From Membranipora membranacea (taxonomy: Eukaryota; Bryozoa; Gymnolaemata; Cheilostomatida; Membraniporidae), in NCBI GenBank assembly GCA_914767715.1, contig OU612066.1, forward strand, positions 12,093,001 to 12,157,000: a stretch of DNA of 64,000 nucleotides, in the 5' to 3' direction. The number at the start of each line of letters is the position of its first letter. Positions within the stretch are counted from its first letter, which is position 1. The notes beneath the pieces are model-generated. The model was not told where the DNA came from. It worked only from the letters and a program-made list of their open reading frames with translations, and made no database searches. Positions 11,901 through 26,900 of the stretch are shown piece by piece. The translations under genes and the position numbers were made by a program.

Positions 11901-14900
11901 AAACAATTAAACCAAATGAGCTGACCACGTCGCGTGAAGACAACATGGAGCAGTCAGTGATATATATGTATCATATTCATTCATGTATAAGTGTTGGCAA
12001 AAATTCCAAAGCAAAGTCATTGTACGAGATTATGCGCGTAGCGCGAAAAAATTTTTGAGGCAATTTCTGGTCATATAAGGCACCCTGGAGTTTTGTAAGC
12101 ATTTTAAGCATTTTGGAAAAGTTAGGTTGGCAAGTCTGCAAGATGACAACTCTACACACATATTACAATGCAGGCACCCAGTACAATGAACTTGTATACA
12201 CTATACATACATTTAATGTACATTGTACACGCATGAATTGAATGCATGAAATTCGCGCCAAAAAGCGCGTGAAGTTTGCAAATATTAAAATGAGCCACCC
12301 AAAAAGCCAAAATGAGCCGAGGTGGCTCATGAGCCATAGGTTGGGCACCCCTGATCTAGAGCATGGGTGGGCAATGTTTTTCTAAAAAAATTCCACATTT
12401 TACACAGGCTCAACACAATAAGGCGCAACATATCTTACAGGTAAAAAATCGGAACCGGAGTAACAACTATGTACAAACTAAAACAGATTTATTTGTAAAA
12501 GCCGTGGTATGTTGCAAGGAACTTCAGCCCAACAGAAATACTAATTTAAAAAATCTTGTGAAGTTTTGCATGTGTATGGAAAAGGGCAGGGTGGGTGTGG
12601 GAGGGGTGCTGGCACCCCTCCGCAACGGGGAAGTTTTTTTGCGAATGCCTGTAAAATTAGATGCAATCCGGAACATTTCAGTGATAAAGCAGGAGCATTT
12701 GTAACATGAAAACTTGTTGATACTCATCTGCATTTCTTGTTCAAGGTGACAGATTTGCTAAAAAACTAATTACTATGATATTAACAAAAAATTTTATTCG
12801 AATTTCCAAAGGTCACCATTCTGGGTTATTTTGAAAATAAAGCACTTGAAAAAGGAGTTAACACCAATACAGTTAAGATGATTATGTCTAGAAACGGCTT
12901 TGGAAGCTACATGCTTAATGCTGAATGGCCACTATTTTGAAATATATTGTGCCTACATACTTGAATATCAAGATAACAAATTGCGAGATGGGGATCGAAA
13001 TTAATGTGTAATATATATCTTTTCAGGCATAAGGCCACAATCAGCCCGCAAAATATTGTTCATTAGGCCGCACTGGAAAATAGACCAGGTTGCCGACAGC
13101 TGATCTAGAGGTATGCAGGACTTTTACTTCCACCCAATAGGAATCAGCGGTGTAAAATTCCAAAATCCGACAATATCTCACAAACACAACTATGTCTGAG
13201 AATTAAACCCACAGCTTATTTTGCGGCCCATTAGGTAATTGTTACTGAGACATAATTCATCTCATGTCATATATGCTGCCTGGTAAAAAAAGAACTGTGG
13301 CAAGCTTTTAACGAATAGGAATATCTATTATTGGTGTTAAACGTCACAAATACAACGACAGAACAAATTATACAGGCGATTTGGTCTAGATAAAAAATTA
13401 ACATAATAAGGAGATTGCAATTGCCGCTATCTGAACTTATGACAGGCCGTACATGGGCAGCTACTATAAGAGAACTGAATAATAGTATAATCTGTGACAA
13501 GTTTGCATGAATGAATGAAAATAATTAAGAAATCATAGCAATAGCTGCTGTTATTTAAACTCACATGGGAGAAGTGTAAAGCAGATTACATGACAATTAT
13601 TTTATAAGATAACTCCTAGGAGCACAGAGTTAAACAATGGGTATATCCAGGGCCGTATATTCTAAAAAAAATTTCACTCACTGACTTTTTAGAGATGAGT
13701 GTAATGATCGGGCGCAGCCTGATCCACACGCCGTAGGCGTGGCTGGGAGGGGCGCTTTGGCGGTATTTGGATGTATTTCAATAGCTCACTGAGCTGTTGG
13801 GTACTTGCAGAAAACAACTCAATAGCAGTAGAAGATTACGGTAAAAATGCTCCAGTTATAAAGCACCCATTTGGAAAAAAATCTGACCATGTTGGGACTT
13901 GAACCCACAACATTCTTAATAAACAGTGAACAAAAGAAAGACGCTCTACACACTGAGCTATTCAGCCTGGCTATGTAAACTGTGCTTTGATATGCCCAGG
14001 TGCTTTAGTGATTAGCCTTTGAACCTTGGAAATTTCTATCAAGGCAGATGGCTTTGAACCATTGATACTACTATTAAAGCAGATTTTAAACGCTTTGACC
14101 AGGCACTAAGGCTTAAATGATTTGCTCAGGTATGACTGTTCTTTTAGATATTAGCCTTTGAACCATAGAAATTTCTATTTGAGCACATTTTAACCATCAA
14201 CATTTCTATTGAAGCAGATTTTACACATTTTGCCCAGGCACTTAGGCTTTATTAAGTTGCACTGATGATTGAGGATTGCACATAGACAAAACATTTTTAT
14301 GCAACCTCATAGACATAGACAGAACTATGTCTATGGGATTGAATAAAAATGGCTAGAAAAAGCCAAAAAACCTGTGCTGGCTGTTGCAAGTTTTCTATGT
14401 CATAGCATCACCTGCTGTTTTTCATACTACTCCCAAAGAGAAGATCAGGTATGAATCTAGTTATCTTGACAATAATTGAGGATGGCTAGGCAAAACTGTA
14501 GGTGTTTATTGTGTGCAAAAATAGGGCTCAGCTGCCACATAAGTTGTCAGAAGTCCCCTATGAGAGTTGCTTCATGGGCATTACCTTAATACCACCTCCA
14601 AACCTATCGGTTTTTCGGTGGGACAATTATTCTAGGAGATTTCATGCAGATGACATATAAAGCTCTGAATAATATATTAATGATATTCCCAGTACTGAAG
14701 CTCACCGTGAACTGACTGTAGCATACCACACTGATCACATGATAAACGATTGCATGTATATCTCTGATGCATAGACAGTGGACTAATTCACTCAGCATGA
14801 GTATTGTCACAAGGGATTCGGTGTGACGACACGAGCTCAGTTTTACTAATTAGAGGCGGGTACATGTCAGGTAATTTTACTAAATGATCAGAGATACACT

Positions 14901-17900
14901 TGATAATAGTGTAGTCTCGAAGTCAGTGTGGTAGCATATTATAAAAATGACCACAACACTCAGTTTGATTGATTATTCTTACTACTATCATGGAAACCTC
15001 AGAGTGACTTAGAGCTGGTCTCATACTCACCCACAATCTGTTGATCAAACTCTACCCCTCTTAGAGCTTCTAGTCTGGAGAGTAAATCCTGAGATATGCG
15101 GATAACATCAGCCATGTTACAAAACATTGTCTGTTTATCAATTTCTTCGGGACCCTGCAAAGTAGAACGTTCCTGTAAATTGGTGAATGTGATTCAAATT
15201 AGTGAGACTTGTATACTGGTTGTACTGAGCCTTGAAACGGGCGACTTTGATGCGTGACAAGGCTAGGTTATGCTAGCTGCTGGACCAGGATTGATTCAAA
15301 TTGGCAGAGTCAGGGTTTAACACAGGGCAAAACTGTTCAGTTATTTTTCACTCAGTCTGAGTATGAAGGCTATGTCTCAACTACTAATTTTATAATGTTG
15401 ACATTGTAGAAAAGAGGTAGCAGTGATAGGAATGAGGCGTTGATCAATTATTCATCTACTATTCAATATGATGTTTTCCCACAGTGCAGGCAACAATGAT
15501 ATGTTGAGTTTGAATAAAACTTTTGTCTACATAGGTCACATGGTATATTAAAAATAAAAACTAGTAATAAGTTTTCACTTTTATAGACAGTTTTCTGAGC
15601 TCTTATTTATGCCTCAATTCGAAGTTGTCCTCTCTCCAGTTTGGTACTTATAACCCACACCGCATAGGAAAAACCTGCTGAAAGAGGGTTATCTTGAAAA
15701 CCGCTTATGTTAGGATAAAAATGATTTTTGATTCAGAGTCTGCACCATTGAAAACCCTATGAGACAGAGTTTCAAAATCATTGGAGGCTTGAATGTTGAT
15801 CAATCTTACTTTTAGTGACAAAACTCATGAAAAACTCTGCCAAATTGTCCGCAAAACAGGCAGAAAATGCTATAATTGACTATCCAAATACTAAAATTAT
15901 TTCCCAAACTATGTCCACATGAGTTTTCAATGTTGCAGATTCTGAATCAAAAATAATTTTTATCCTATTATAAGCGGTATTCAAGATAACCCTCTTTTCA
16001 GCAGGTTTTGCCTATGCGGCGTGGGTTAAAAGTACCAAACTGGAGAGAGGACAACTCAGAATTGAAGCCTAAATCGGAGCGCAGAAATCTGTCTATTGAG
16101 AGTTGTCTTTTTCACACTGTGAGGAGGCAACTTATGACTTCATATCATGTCATAATGTACAGTATTCAGGTTGTTGCATCACATTTTTTTAATAGCTGCA
16201 TCCTATGTAGATGATACATCACCCTGGATATATGGTTGACTTACCTGCTCCCCTTGGTCAGAGTAGAAAACTTGCATACAAAGATTTAAATCTCTCAGAT
16301 AATGCTCCTCAGTTTTAATTACTTCCTCTATTTTACTGTAAAAGATCGTGAGGTAAAGTTAGTTGCTGAGAGCAATGGGATCATGATTAAATTTTTTGAA
16401 AACGTCACAATATACTGCTGGAAATTCAACTTGTTGGTTGGTGCTCATTATGCTTGAATTTTAAAAAAGGACGGTCGCGTCTCTGTGAATTGATAGAAAA
16501 CTTGAACATTGCAGAGAGGTAATTATAGTTTCAGCAGTTTCAGGATGTGGTCACTCACTTGATGCGTTTAGTTTTGCGTTTTTCTATCTTCTCAGGACTG
16601 TTAAAATCATCAACCTTAGGCTTTGGAGATGTCCTCATTGCAGAATGTTCTCTTGGCAAAGCTTCCATCTCTGTTAATTGAGCTGAAAGATGAACCCAAA
16701 ATTAAATATGAACCAAGGTACTCATAACAAGAGACATAGTGTAACTGGTAATTTGAGAAATTTGCCAGCAAAAATAAACATTACAATACTGTTCCACTGT
16801 TTTTGCATGTAGTAGCAATCCAGGAAGCTCTCTAAATGCCAACAATTTGGAAGCCAAAAGCATACAGTGTGGCAAACTGAACACTGTTATTAGCATAATC
16901 TAGCCTTGTCAATCGGCTCCTACTTTTTTTGTTTACTCCACAAAACAAAAAAAGTAGCTGTGTGACAAGTCTAAGCATTATCAACTTGAAAATATATTCA
17001 AAGTAAAGGAGGCAAACACCACCAGGACTAGGACAGCTGGAGCCTACTCGTTAGGGGAGAAGGGTTTAATGGGGTGCTAAGTGACCATATCTGATAGTAG
17101 AATCTGTACAAGATGAAAGTTAAAAAACAGATGTGCAAATTATTTTTTGAGAAAGTATTTCAGGTTACCAGAAATAACCTCGATAGCCAGTTCCTTTGAT
17201 AGCCCTTACTTTCAGTTTCCAATCTGTGTTTTATGTATACTGAAACTAAATCTCTAAATTGCAGTTGCTAGGCACAAAAAGTTCAAGTTTGACAACTATT
17301 CGCTGTATTTTTTCAGGTTTTGTATAATCGGTAATTTACTTTTTCTACCATTTGAATTGAGCTTCACAGTCTGCAAAGTGCAAATGATGCAATCCAGCCA
17401 AAAAAATTCCAAATGCAAAACTATTATGACCTTAAGCTGGAAAAACCAGAAGGGATTCCAGCCGATCAACATTGGCTGCTCATGGGAGAACACATAATAC
17501 TGCAATGTAATACTTGAGCAAACAGCACATAGCGACAACATGCGCTGTTGTAAGTTCAGGTGCTCAAACACTGCCCGATTTCTGGTAGGGGCATTCAATT
17601 ATCAACCACCACGCAACAGATTGGATTGTGGTTGATGAAGATATGCCACTACCAGCAACCGGCAACAAGAAAAAAACCCTGACAACAAGTCAGCCATTTG
17701 GGCAGAGTTTGCGCATATAAAATACGGTTGAACATTAACTGACTGCTAGGTACAAACCTCTTAGTTCGTCCACTTCTAGAGTCATACCATTGATGTTTTC
17801 CATGTAGAATCTCAGCTTGTCATCCAATACATCATCATCTACAGACTGACCATCGAGATTCTCTACCTCATCATTGTATCTCTGTAACATTTTATAAACA

Positions 17901-20900
17901 TAGATCATTGAGAAGTACATCCATTGACTAGACACCATCTCTATGTCTATCATACATCAAACAAAAGATTTAAAACTGACCGTTCAAAAATACTGATTCC
18001 GACCATATTTGTCAACGACAAGCGGTATACAAAAATATTTTGATTGAGTTAGATGGTATGTGATATTTTGGAAGAGTAAGACCTCTCTGTTGTACTTGGG
18101 TTAAACTGATCACTACCAACAACCCACATTTTGTAGCATCATCAAACTTCTAAAATCAAAGGAAGCTGATTCGGGATGCAAACAAACTAAACACGATCAA
18201 CCCCAGATGAGAGTATGAATCCGTCACCTTTGGGGCGCTAAAGCGATATGCTAAGATTCCAGTCACAATTCTACAATTCGTGTCGTCTCAAAAGAAATCA
18301 ACGACTGGAGAGGAATATACTTGTGTGAGAAGTTGAGAAATAGAAGAATAAGTGGAAAAATAAGATTATTGATGAAGTTCCAATATGAGATAACTAAGTA
18401 GTATGATATGAAGCTATATCTGTTAGGGCTGATTCAGATTTAGGATAAGTTGCACAAAACCAGTAGCGCAGCAAATGTCGCTAGACTGCAAAGCCTGATT
18501 TACCAGAAGGTATGATGACAGCAATAATCATTTTGAGAATAAAATATGTGATTGGTCCCACAAAAACTCAACGGAACTACTCGTACAACCACAAAACTGA
18601 AGTTCTAGGATTTCCTAGCATACAGTTTAACCTTTCTAGGCAATAGAAGGAACAACGTTTTCCATGTACGTGCAATACATTGTAACTTGATGGTGGGGGA
18701 ACTAATATTAATCTATGCCTTTCCTCTCAATGGTTTCCTTTCCCCGAGTTAACAACAGACATATAATCATGCATCCCAGGTATTGAATTATTTATTCATG
18801 GTGTTCTGGTAGACAGTTATGATTGACATAGTTGAAGTTTAAATCATGGTCAGTATAGTTAAGAAGAGCTTTCTGCGTTTACCTGTTTGGCCTTTTTCAC
18901 ATCCTACGAAAGAAAGCTATACATGCATGCCTACACAATCTGGGCTGGTAAGACATGTATACCGATAGATACAAGATAAAGGTAAGACAACATGACTAAT
19001 AGGAGATACTAACGAGTATCCCACAATGCAATTTTCTGAACTGCCCAGTGAAATAAGGTAAATCATAACACATGAGGTTGAACTAATCTTCCTGGGATTT
19101 CCAGGTTGATATTGCATTGTGGGAACACTGATCGTATAGCCTATCATTGTATTGGGTTGCATGAAACAAAGGATGATGGTCTTAATTTCTTCAAGACCAG
19201 AAACAGACTGAACAAAGCATAAGTCCTAGAGTGCTCATTTTCAGAAGTTCAAAACTGTAAATGTGATCTAGGTTTCTAGGGTGTACAGCGTTTTGAAAGC
19301 AGTGTTTTATCCTGAAAGTAATTCCACGTCAGTGCCAGCCTCATCTAGAGAAACCCCAACACTATTTCACTCAACCGATATTTTGTCAGCTGAGCAGAAC
19401 CTACCTGGGTACTGAGCAACTTTTGTGATTATAAATATAGAGTCCTTACATCTCAACAAAGCCCCTGATAGTGTTACTAATGTAGAAAAGTCATAGGAAA
19501 CATAAAGCCTGAATGCAATGACAATCAGCCTTCCAACTTTGTGTTAAACATGCTTTGTCACAGCTTTGATCAAAAAGCTCATCTAACTGCTCAGACTATC
19601 ATATCTTACCTCAATATCGTTATCTAGGACTGTGATTCTATGTCTCAGACTGTCAGCTGCTTGTGCATCATACAGAGCAATCGGCTCTTCTACAATCAAG
19701 TAAGTTCATATGCTAATATTCTACTACTAACCACGACCTGATGCTCACTATGCAGTAAATAATGCAACTTAAAAGAGCTATAGCCAAGAGCTGCATATAA
19801 AGTATACTGCATGAACTAAGACCCTCACCTACAATATTAGAATTATGCTTAATTAGACTAAAAGTTGGCAGCAGTTATTAAGAATACATTATGCCTTGAC
19901 TCACTTACCGAATCCAATATAGAATGTCGATCTAGACATGAGTACACTGAAAAGTCAGGCTAACTAAAAAGTCAGGCTAGTGTGCGTGAAAGGAAGCGCT
20001 AACCACTTAGTTCAAGCAAATGAACAACTATAAATTTAAAGTTGATACAAATCTTTGGCCTTCTGTGGGGTCGGAATAATCTTGCTTCCTTGTTGCAGGT
20101 ATTTGAAAGAAAACAAACACAAAAATGACTCATAATGATAGCAGTATTTATAATCTTTGATAACAGCGATAAGTGCCTTTTTTTGTTTGCATACATCAAA
20201 AGATATCTGTGGATAAAGTTGTCCTGCAGAAATGTGAGACTATTCAATATCTGCTATTGTCAGATCTGACACTATAAATTATTCTTGTTTTGAGCAAATA
20301 TAACAGTCTATATACCCTAAAAGACCTACTGTACTCACAGGAGGAAAAGTTATCCTTTTGCACAGGCTTGAAATAGTGAAATTTACAGCTAGCGAACATC
20401 TACTCAGATTCCTCTTAATTTTATAAAAGCTCCCTACATAAATTCCGTGTTAGCTAACATCAGGATCCCTCAATCTAGCTATACTAAACTCTGGCGTACA
20501 TTTACTCACCTAGAGTTTACCAAACAACACTGTTTTGCAGCATTAAAAGACTTGAAAAATAAGATGCTTCAAACCTACCAAACATATGCAGCTGATTTTC
20601 TACTAGCAGTCGATGCATAGTATCTTTACACTCCTTTGCTCGACACAAGTTTATCCCAAAGTGACATTATTAACATATTTAAATATAGTGTTACACTGCA
20701 GGGTATGTAAACAAGGCTAATATTGACTTGTAGGCTTTTGCGTAGCCAATTTTAATGCCATAACATGGTCTCTGCACTCAGCCCTCATGATAAGGTTGCT
20801 AACACCGATAAAATACAGTAATTCTCCGCTTATCATTCCTCAAGTAATAGAGGCTATGTTTGTGTTCTGCAGCTGATGACTTTATTGCAGTAGTTTATTT

Positions 20901-23900
20901 CCTACATTCGGCATATTTTCATAATGTGAGGCTGTTAGCGCACTTATTACAGGACAACTTATATCAACAACCTTCCATAACTACATAGATTCATTGAAAT
21001 AGTCTAGCTGAGGCTAGCATAAAAATGGGGATGCTATGAAGGATTTGCAGTATTGAATGGTAGTGCACACATACACGATGAGGACCACTTTATAAATGAC
21101 TTCCTAAATAAGTACCCATCAGGACGTTACCGCACCATTAAGTACAGAGGTGCCTGGGGCCGAGACTGCTTTGTTCAACATCTGATTCTCACACTTGACA
21201 ATATTATTTTTAACTTTTACCACAGATACCTGATTTTTCTATGTTTTGTCTTTTACCAGTACCTTGTCTACACCGAATTTCAAGGCTTTTTTGTCAGTGA
21301 TTGTAACAAATCCGTCCATCCAACCAAACAAACGGACATTTATAATCACAAAAAGTCATACATCTGCATAACATAACTCACCTATGATCTGATGAACTTG
21401 AGGAGACGGTCCAGGTCTGGCTGGTGCAGGTCGTGTTGGAGCAGGTCTGCTCGGCGCCGGCCGGGAAGGAGCCGGTCTGGATGGTGTAGGACGAGACGGT
21501 ACTGGTCTATGTGGTGCCACTGAAGGTGGGGTGGGTGCGGGACGCCCCGGTATTGGTGGAGCAGCCCTCACAGGCTTAGGAGAACTTTTACCTGAGGTAT
21601 AGTCTGTTTTACTAGCCTGCGAATCACTGACCGTCTTTTCTTGGAGTTGTTTCACAGGGACAGACGATTCTAAATTATCTGAAATAATTAAACGTAATCT
21701 GACTTGACAAACTGATCAAAATAAGGTAACCCTGAAGGATAAAATGGCACACTTATTCAATCATACACAACTCAAAATTGACAGGACAAGCAATAGACAG
21801 TTTTCTGAGCTCTGATTTATGCCTCATTACGGAGTTGTCCTCTCGCTAGTTTGGTACTTTTACACGCCCCACATAAGAAAAAGGTGCTGGAAGAGGGTTA
21901 TCTTGTAATCCGCTTATGTTAGGATATAAATGAGTTTTTATTCAAAATCTGCACCATTGAAAACCCTGGGAGACATGGTCTCCAAATCATTGGAGGCTTG
22001 AATGTTGATATATCTTAATTTTAGTGACAAAATCCATGAAAAATTCCATGAAATTTGTCCGCAAAACTGGCAGAAATTGATATAATTGACTATCCGAAAA
22101 CCAAAATTATTCCCCAAACTATGTCCCTATCCGTTTTCAATGGTACAGATTCTGAATCAAAAATCATTTTTATCCTAACATAAGCGGTTTTCAAGATAAC
22201 CCTCTTTTCAGCACGTTTTTCCTATGCGGCATGGGTTAAAAGTACCAAACTGGAGAGAGGACAACTCCGAATTGAGGCCTTAATCAGAGTTTAGAAAACT
22301 GTCTATTTTATTTATGTAAACCATAATAATAATGAAGTTAAAAATAACAGTGACCTTACCTTCAGAGGAATGGTTATTGTGGTCACTTTCTTCTGTAGTT
22401 ATTGTAACAGGTTTGTTGGGTTCTTGGATTGGTTCAGCAGGAAGTTTGGCAGATGAGTCTGGAATGATAGTGTGATAGTATAGAAATATAATATAGCATA
22501 TAGATATACTAATAAGTTGGCTACAAACAAAATTGTTTTTGTTTAAATTGTAAGACATAAATAGGAGAGGATAAGTTTAAATTATTATCACAATTCAGCC
22601 TGCTAACCATAGACAAAACGTCTATGCTGCTAACTCTTCAGGCAAACAGGCGCTTGACAAAGGGTATATGAGGTATCATATCTGAGTCATTTCTATGTGT
22701 GTCATAGATAAAACATTGGGCAAAGGAAACGCCAGGGTAAAATTCCATACATAGAATTTTCTGTGTCATTTATATTTGGTGGTTTCCACATCTTGGAGCT
22801 CTCACAACCAACTCAGTTGTCAGGTTTATCATTACATGAAAAATAGGTGGAAAATAAATAGCATAAATCACTGTCTAAAGAGTATGGACTTCCCCGACAT
22901 GAGAGGGGCATCGGGCGAGGGGGGGCAAAAGTCGGACTTGTTCTTTCATAACCTACCTCCATTAGCTACTTCTGAGTTAATAATCCACTCCTGTCCTTGC
23001 TGAGGTTGCGGTGGTTTGCTTGGCTTAGCTGGAGGCTGCCGTACAGGTCTCCCTGCTGACTCTGGCTCTGCCTGTGCGGTGTGACTAGTAATGGACTGCT
23101 GTGACTGTGAGTGTGGAATGTTTGAGACGGCGTCAGTGTTATTTGTGCTGACATGAGGAAGATCAGAGCTGCTGTTAGACTTCTTAGGCTGAGGAGGCTT
23201 GACAGGTGGGGGTTTCTTGGAAGGTTCTGATTGCTGCCTGACATTTATCACAGGACTAGGACTGCGACAAAGCGAATGGGAAGAAAATGTAGTGAAGGAC
23301 AACAAACCCGACAACATGTAAGATATGAATGTTATATTAATGGGTACATGCAGATGGGAAAAAAGCTGACTATGCGACTACTGTTTGATAATTGAAGTGC
23401 TTACACTTTCCAAATTCCAGGATTATTGTGTCCGTAAAACAGAAAGACTTTTTTCCTGCTCACCGTGAACTGTCAAGAATTGCCTTTATATAGAAATATT
23501 ACATGTGATTCAATTAATAGTTAAAGAAGATTGCCGTGAGGAACTCACTTTTGATCTTTCCACTCAAAGAGGCTCTCATGCGGCTGATTGACATTGTCAT
23601 AAGGTGAACTGCTGGTGGGATTTCCCTGATCTACACTCCTCCTAACTGTCATCTGAGCACTGACAGGTGGTCTGACAGGCTTGCTCAATGGACGAGCAGG
23701 TCTGACAGCTGTAGTATTAGCACCATTAGTAGAGATATGTGGGGACAACTCTGAAATTGACTTATTTGATTGAAATTGAATGGGAAGAGGAGCTGTTTGG
23801 GTTAGTAAATGTTTGACAGGGCTGGGGGGTTTCACAGGTTTCGGTTGTAGTGAGCGTCTCCTTTCTGCTTCAGATTTAGCTTTGGTCATCTCACTTGTTA

Positions 23901-26900
23901 TGGCATCATCTAAAGAATGTTCTGATAAGAGTGACGCTGAGCGATGCTTTGATCCTGAAAATACAAAATCCAAGTGCTACAAAATCCTAGAGTGCAATAG
24001 TGACATAGTCAGGTAGGCCTACTTTGGAACCTTTGCAACTATGACAATGGTTTAATTTGATAGAAATCTTTCATCAACATTTAAATATATGGAATATGGG
24101 ATAAAATATAGAGAACTGACTACAGTATGGTTTACCTGTTGGTTTACTTCTCATTGTCACACCGTTGGTCAGTGACGTGCTCACAACAGGAACCGGAGCA
24201 GTGTCATGGGATGAAACTGGGGGTGGATCTAGAAAATCTGAAGGGCATAACCCCTCTTCTCCTGTCGCCGCACGAACTTTAGTCCAGTCATCCACACTTT
24301 CACTTATAACAGTCACTTTCTGCCCTTCGCTAAGAGAGATTTCCTCCGGATTTACTGCAGTGAAGCTGTATAACACTGTCGCAGCTGGTAAACTCGATAA
24401 AGTTTGTGTCACAAGAGAATTATCAGATTGTTGCTGAGATGTTGAAGAATCTAACAGCTCAACAAAGACTTTGGGAAACATTCCAGTAGCTCCATACAGT
24501 GTCCCACTCCACCAGTCATCATCAATGACTTGAATGTCAGTAACAATATGTCCTTCTTTTAAAGAGAGTTCGGAAGTTGTCTCCGCTTGAAAGTCATATA
24601 AAACTGTCCCTGATAATGTTGAGAAAGGTATGTTGTTCGTGGATTTGTCATTCAAAGTATTTGAGTCTTTATGTTGTCTTGAGCTGCCTATAGTAGGTGA
24701 AACATGATTTGAGTATTGGTCCTGTTTATCAATATCATTGGATTCTGCGGAGGGATATGTATGCTTTTCGATTTTTGTGAGTTTTGGTGTAGTATCTTCG
24801 GCAGGGGCTGCAGATTTAACACTCCCTCCTCCGGTATCAAATGGTTCAGTTAAATCTCTGAGGAACATCCCTGTTGCTCCATTGCATCGACCTATAATGA
24901 AATTAAAGAACACACATTTTTAATTCCAGGGATGAGCACAATAATCTGGACAACACATTATTTGTATATAATATGCATTATTATCAAGACTATAAAAAAG
25001 TTATACAAACGTCCTCTATAAAGCCACAGTAACTTTCACCCCTTTAAATTTCCTATAAATTAACATGCAAAACCAATAGAAATGGTTATTTATTATCAAT
25101 GATTTTACTAACCTCGGGGGGGGGGGACATGCTCTGGAATTTGACTCATAAAACTATAAAAGGGAGAACTTTATTGGTTGAGGAAAGTTGAGAAAAATTT
25201 TCTTTCTCGTAAAGCTTGCAGCTTCAACGTTCAAAGGTTGCCAGAGTTCCCCAAATACTAGAATAAGGGTAGAGGTATTCTTCGATGAACATGAATGAGT
25301 GAGCTTCTGTGGGACACATCGGGATCAGCAAAATTCAAAACAAGTGTTTCATGCAAATGTAAAGCAACAGAATGACTGTATAGTAAATAACGCTGAACTC
25401 TGCCTTGGCTTAAAAAATCTAGAAAGGAATTTATTGCCCAATATATGTATATTGAGCTATGTAGTATAAAGAGATAAAAAGAGGACGGCAAATGTCCTAT
25501 TATATATCGAGAATGCTTTAAAATAGATTGATAGCCATCAAATAGGCAATTGATGAGCAACTAGTCATGGTCATGGATTACTGCATAAAGAAAGTGAAAA
25601 CTGAAATCAAGGATCTGGTCTTATTGTAGCTACATGTGCGAATATACTAAAATACTCATTGGTAGTGATGTGAGAATCATTATCGGATGATATTTTACTT
25701 GTTTGGCTGCACATAGCATATATAGACTGTATGCCTCTGCGAAACAAGCGCACCAGGTAGGAGGGGTGGTTGGTTCACATTACAGAAGATAAGATTCGAT
25801 AACTGAAATATATTGACAGTCTGTTCCTGAAGGACAATACAACCACCAGCTCATGTTTCAAAGCACACATTTCAATATCAAAATACTCTCACCTATTAGC
25901 CAATCAGAGTCCTCCTCTTTAGTTACCTCGATTATATCACCAATAGAGAAGCTCAGCTCATCATCCAGCTGAGCCTGAGCGTCCATTACTGCTCTCAGTC
26001 TGTATAAACATTGTGCTCCCGACGAGGAAGGAGCGGAGTGTTTAGTTGATGTGACAGGGGAAGGTGTAGGTGCTACAATATGAAGCATTATATTTAGGGG
26101 TAAGAAAAAGAGTGAAAATCAAAACAGCTGATCTTACAAATGAAACCAATCAATGTCTCGACATTAACTTGCTAACCGTTGTTTCTTCGAAATCAGGAAT
26201 GGGGTCTGATGCAAAGTTGTCATCATTAAGTGAACACAACTCCCATGAATCACAAGGTACATACTATATCATCATATTATCTGCTTTGGCATGTATAATG
26301 TCATATGATAGAGCTTGCGGGGACTGGTTACGTCACAATCATCAACGCTATAAAGTTCTTAGAAATGTCAGCCTGGCTGGCTATCAGAATAAAAGTACAT
26401 CAAAATCAGATAATCAAAAGCAGTTGCTTGAGCAATCAAGGGGTGCATATTTCATCAAGAGCAGATTTACTAAAAACGAAAATATTACTGTTAAGAATAC
26501 ACTTTCCAAATGGACAGTCTAATTAATTAGAGTAGTGTACTATTTCAAGACCTTTTAACTAGCTGCTGTTGTGATTCCCTGCATATTTATTTCATGTACA
26601 TCAAAAACACAAACAAATTATCTAGTAACTCTCACCACTTGCTGTCACTTTTACTGATGCTTTAGAAGCTGCTGGTGTCGCTGTCGGCTGTCTTTTGATC
26701 TCAGTAACATGAGTGAGAGGGAATATACCGACTTCTCCCTGAAGTAGGCCCCTCCACCAGTCTGGATTAACAGCCTCCAATCCAACGATCAAATCACCTA
26801 TCATAGAAAAGAGAATGACAAAGTTAGTAAATTGAGCAGATATATTAGGCAACAATACATTTCATTTCATTTCAGTATAGATTTTCATACATTATATATA

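Larger units (their letters stand above)
10276..16335 (-). other. DNMBP: DNMBP exons 14-18: RhoGEF (DH) domain
   Basis: Exons: 16245-16335, 15031-15154, 11314-11405, 10773-10928, 10276-10381. All three conserved DH regions are visible: CR1 (VIKTEEHYLRDLNLCMQVF), the middle helices (CNMADVIRISQDLL, YVYALYCKNYDDVTNLLEQ), and CR3 with the hallmark TPVQRIPRYILLLSELYE. The domain continues into NEYKRRKDI, nearly identical to human. The acidic CR1 residue and the QRxPRY motif needed for GEF activity are present, so Cdc42-type exchange activity is plausible. Exons 15 and 16 are separated by a 3.6-kb intron (11406-15030) filled with hAT-like elements and SINE heads. Confidence 0.92.
16559..19689 (-). 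other. DNMBP: DNMBP exons 10-13: coiled coil, including a 21-bp microexon
   Basis: Exons: 19610-19689, 18883-18903, 17758-17881, 16559-16682. The sequence is heptad-like and charged (DSLRHRITVLDNDIE, then DVKKAKQ, then RYNDEVENLDG ... MENINGMTLEVDELR), matching the coiled coil that precedes the DH domain in human Tuba. Exon 11 is only 21 bases (DVKKAKQ, phase 0/0, AG acceptor and GT donor both present). Skipping it would remove exactly two heptad-like turns without changing the frame. The end of exon 13 (KRKTKRI) leads into the DH domain. Confidence 0.8.

Noticed and set aside
13893-13970. Functional tRNA gene on the minus strand
   Set aside because: A and B boxes are present, but acceptor and anticodon stems do not pair cleanly. 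A similar head recurs at 47849-47924 within another repeat, so SINE origin is more likely.
21053-21376. 107-codon plus-strand open frame in a DNMBP intron
   Set aside because: No recognisable domain and no supporting splice context. The region is intronic for the minus-strand gene.
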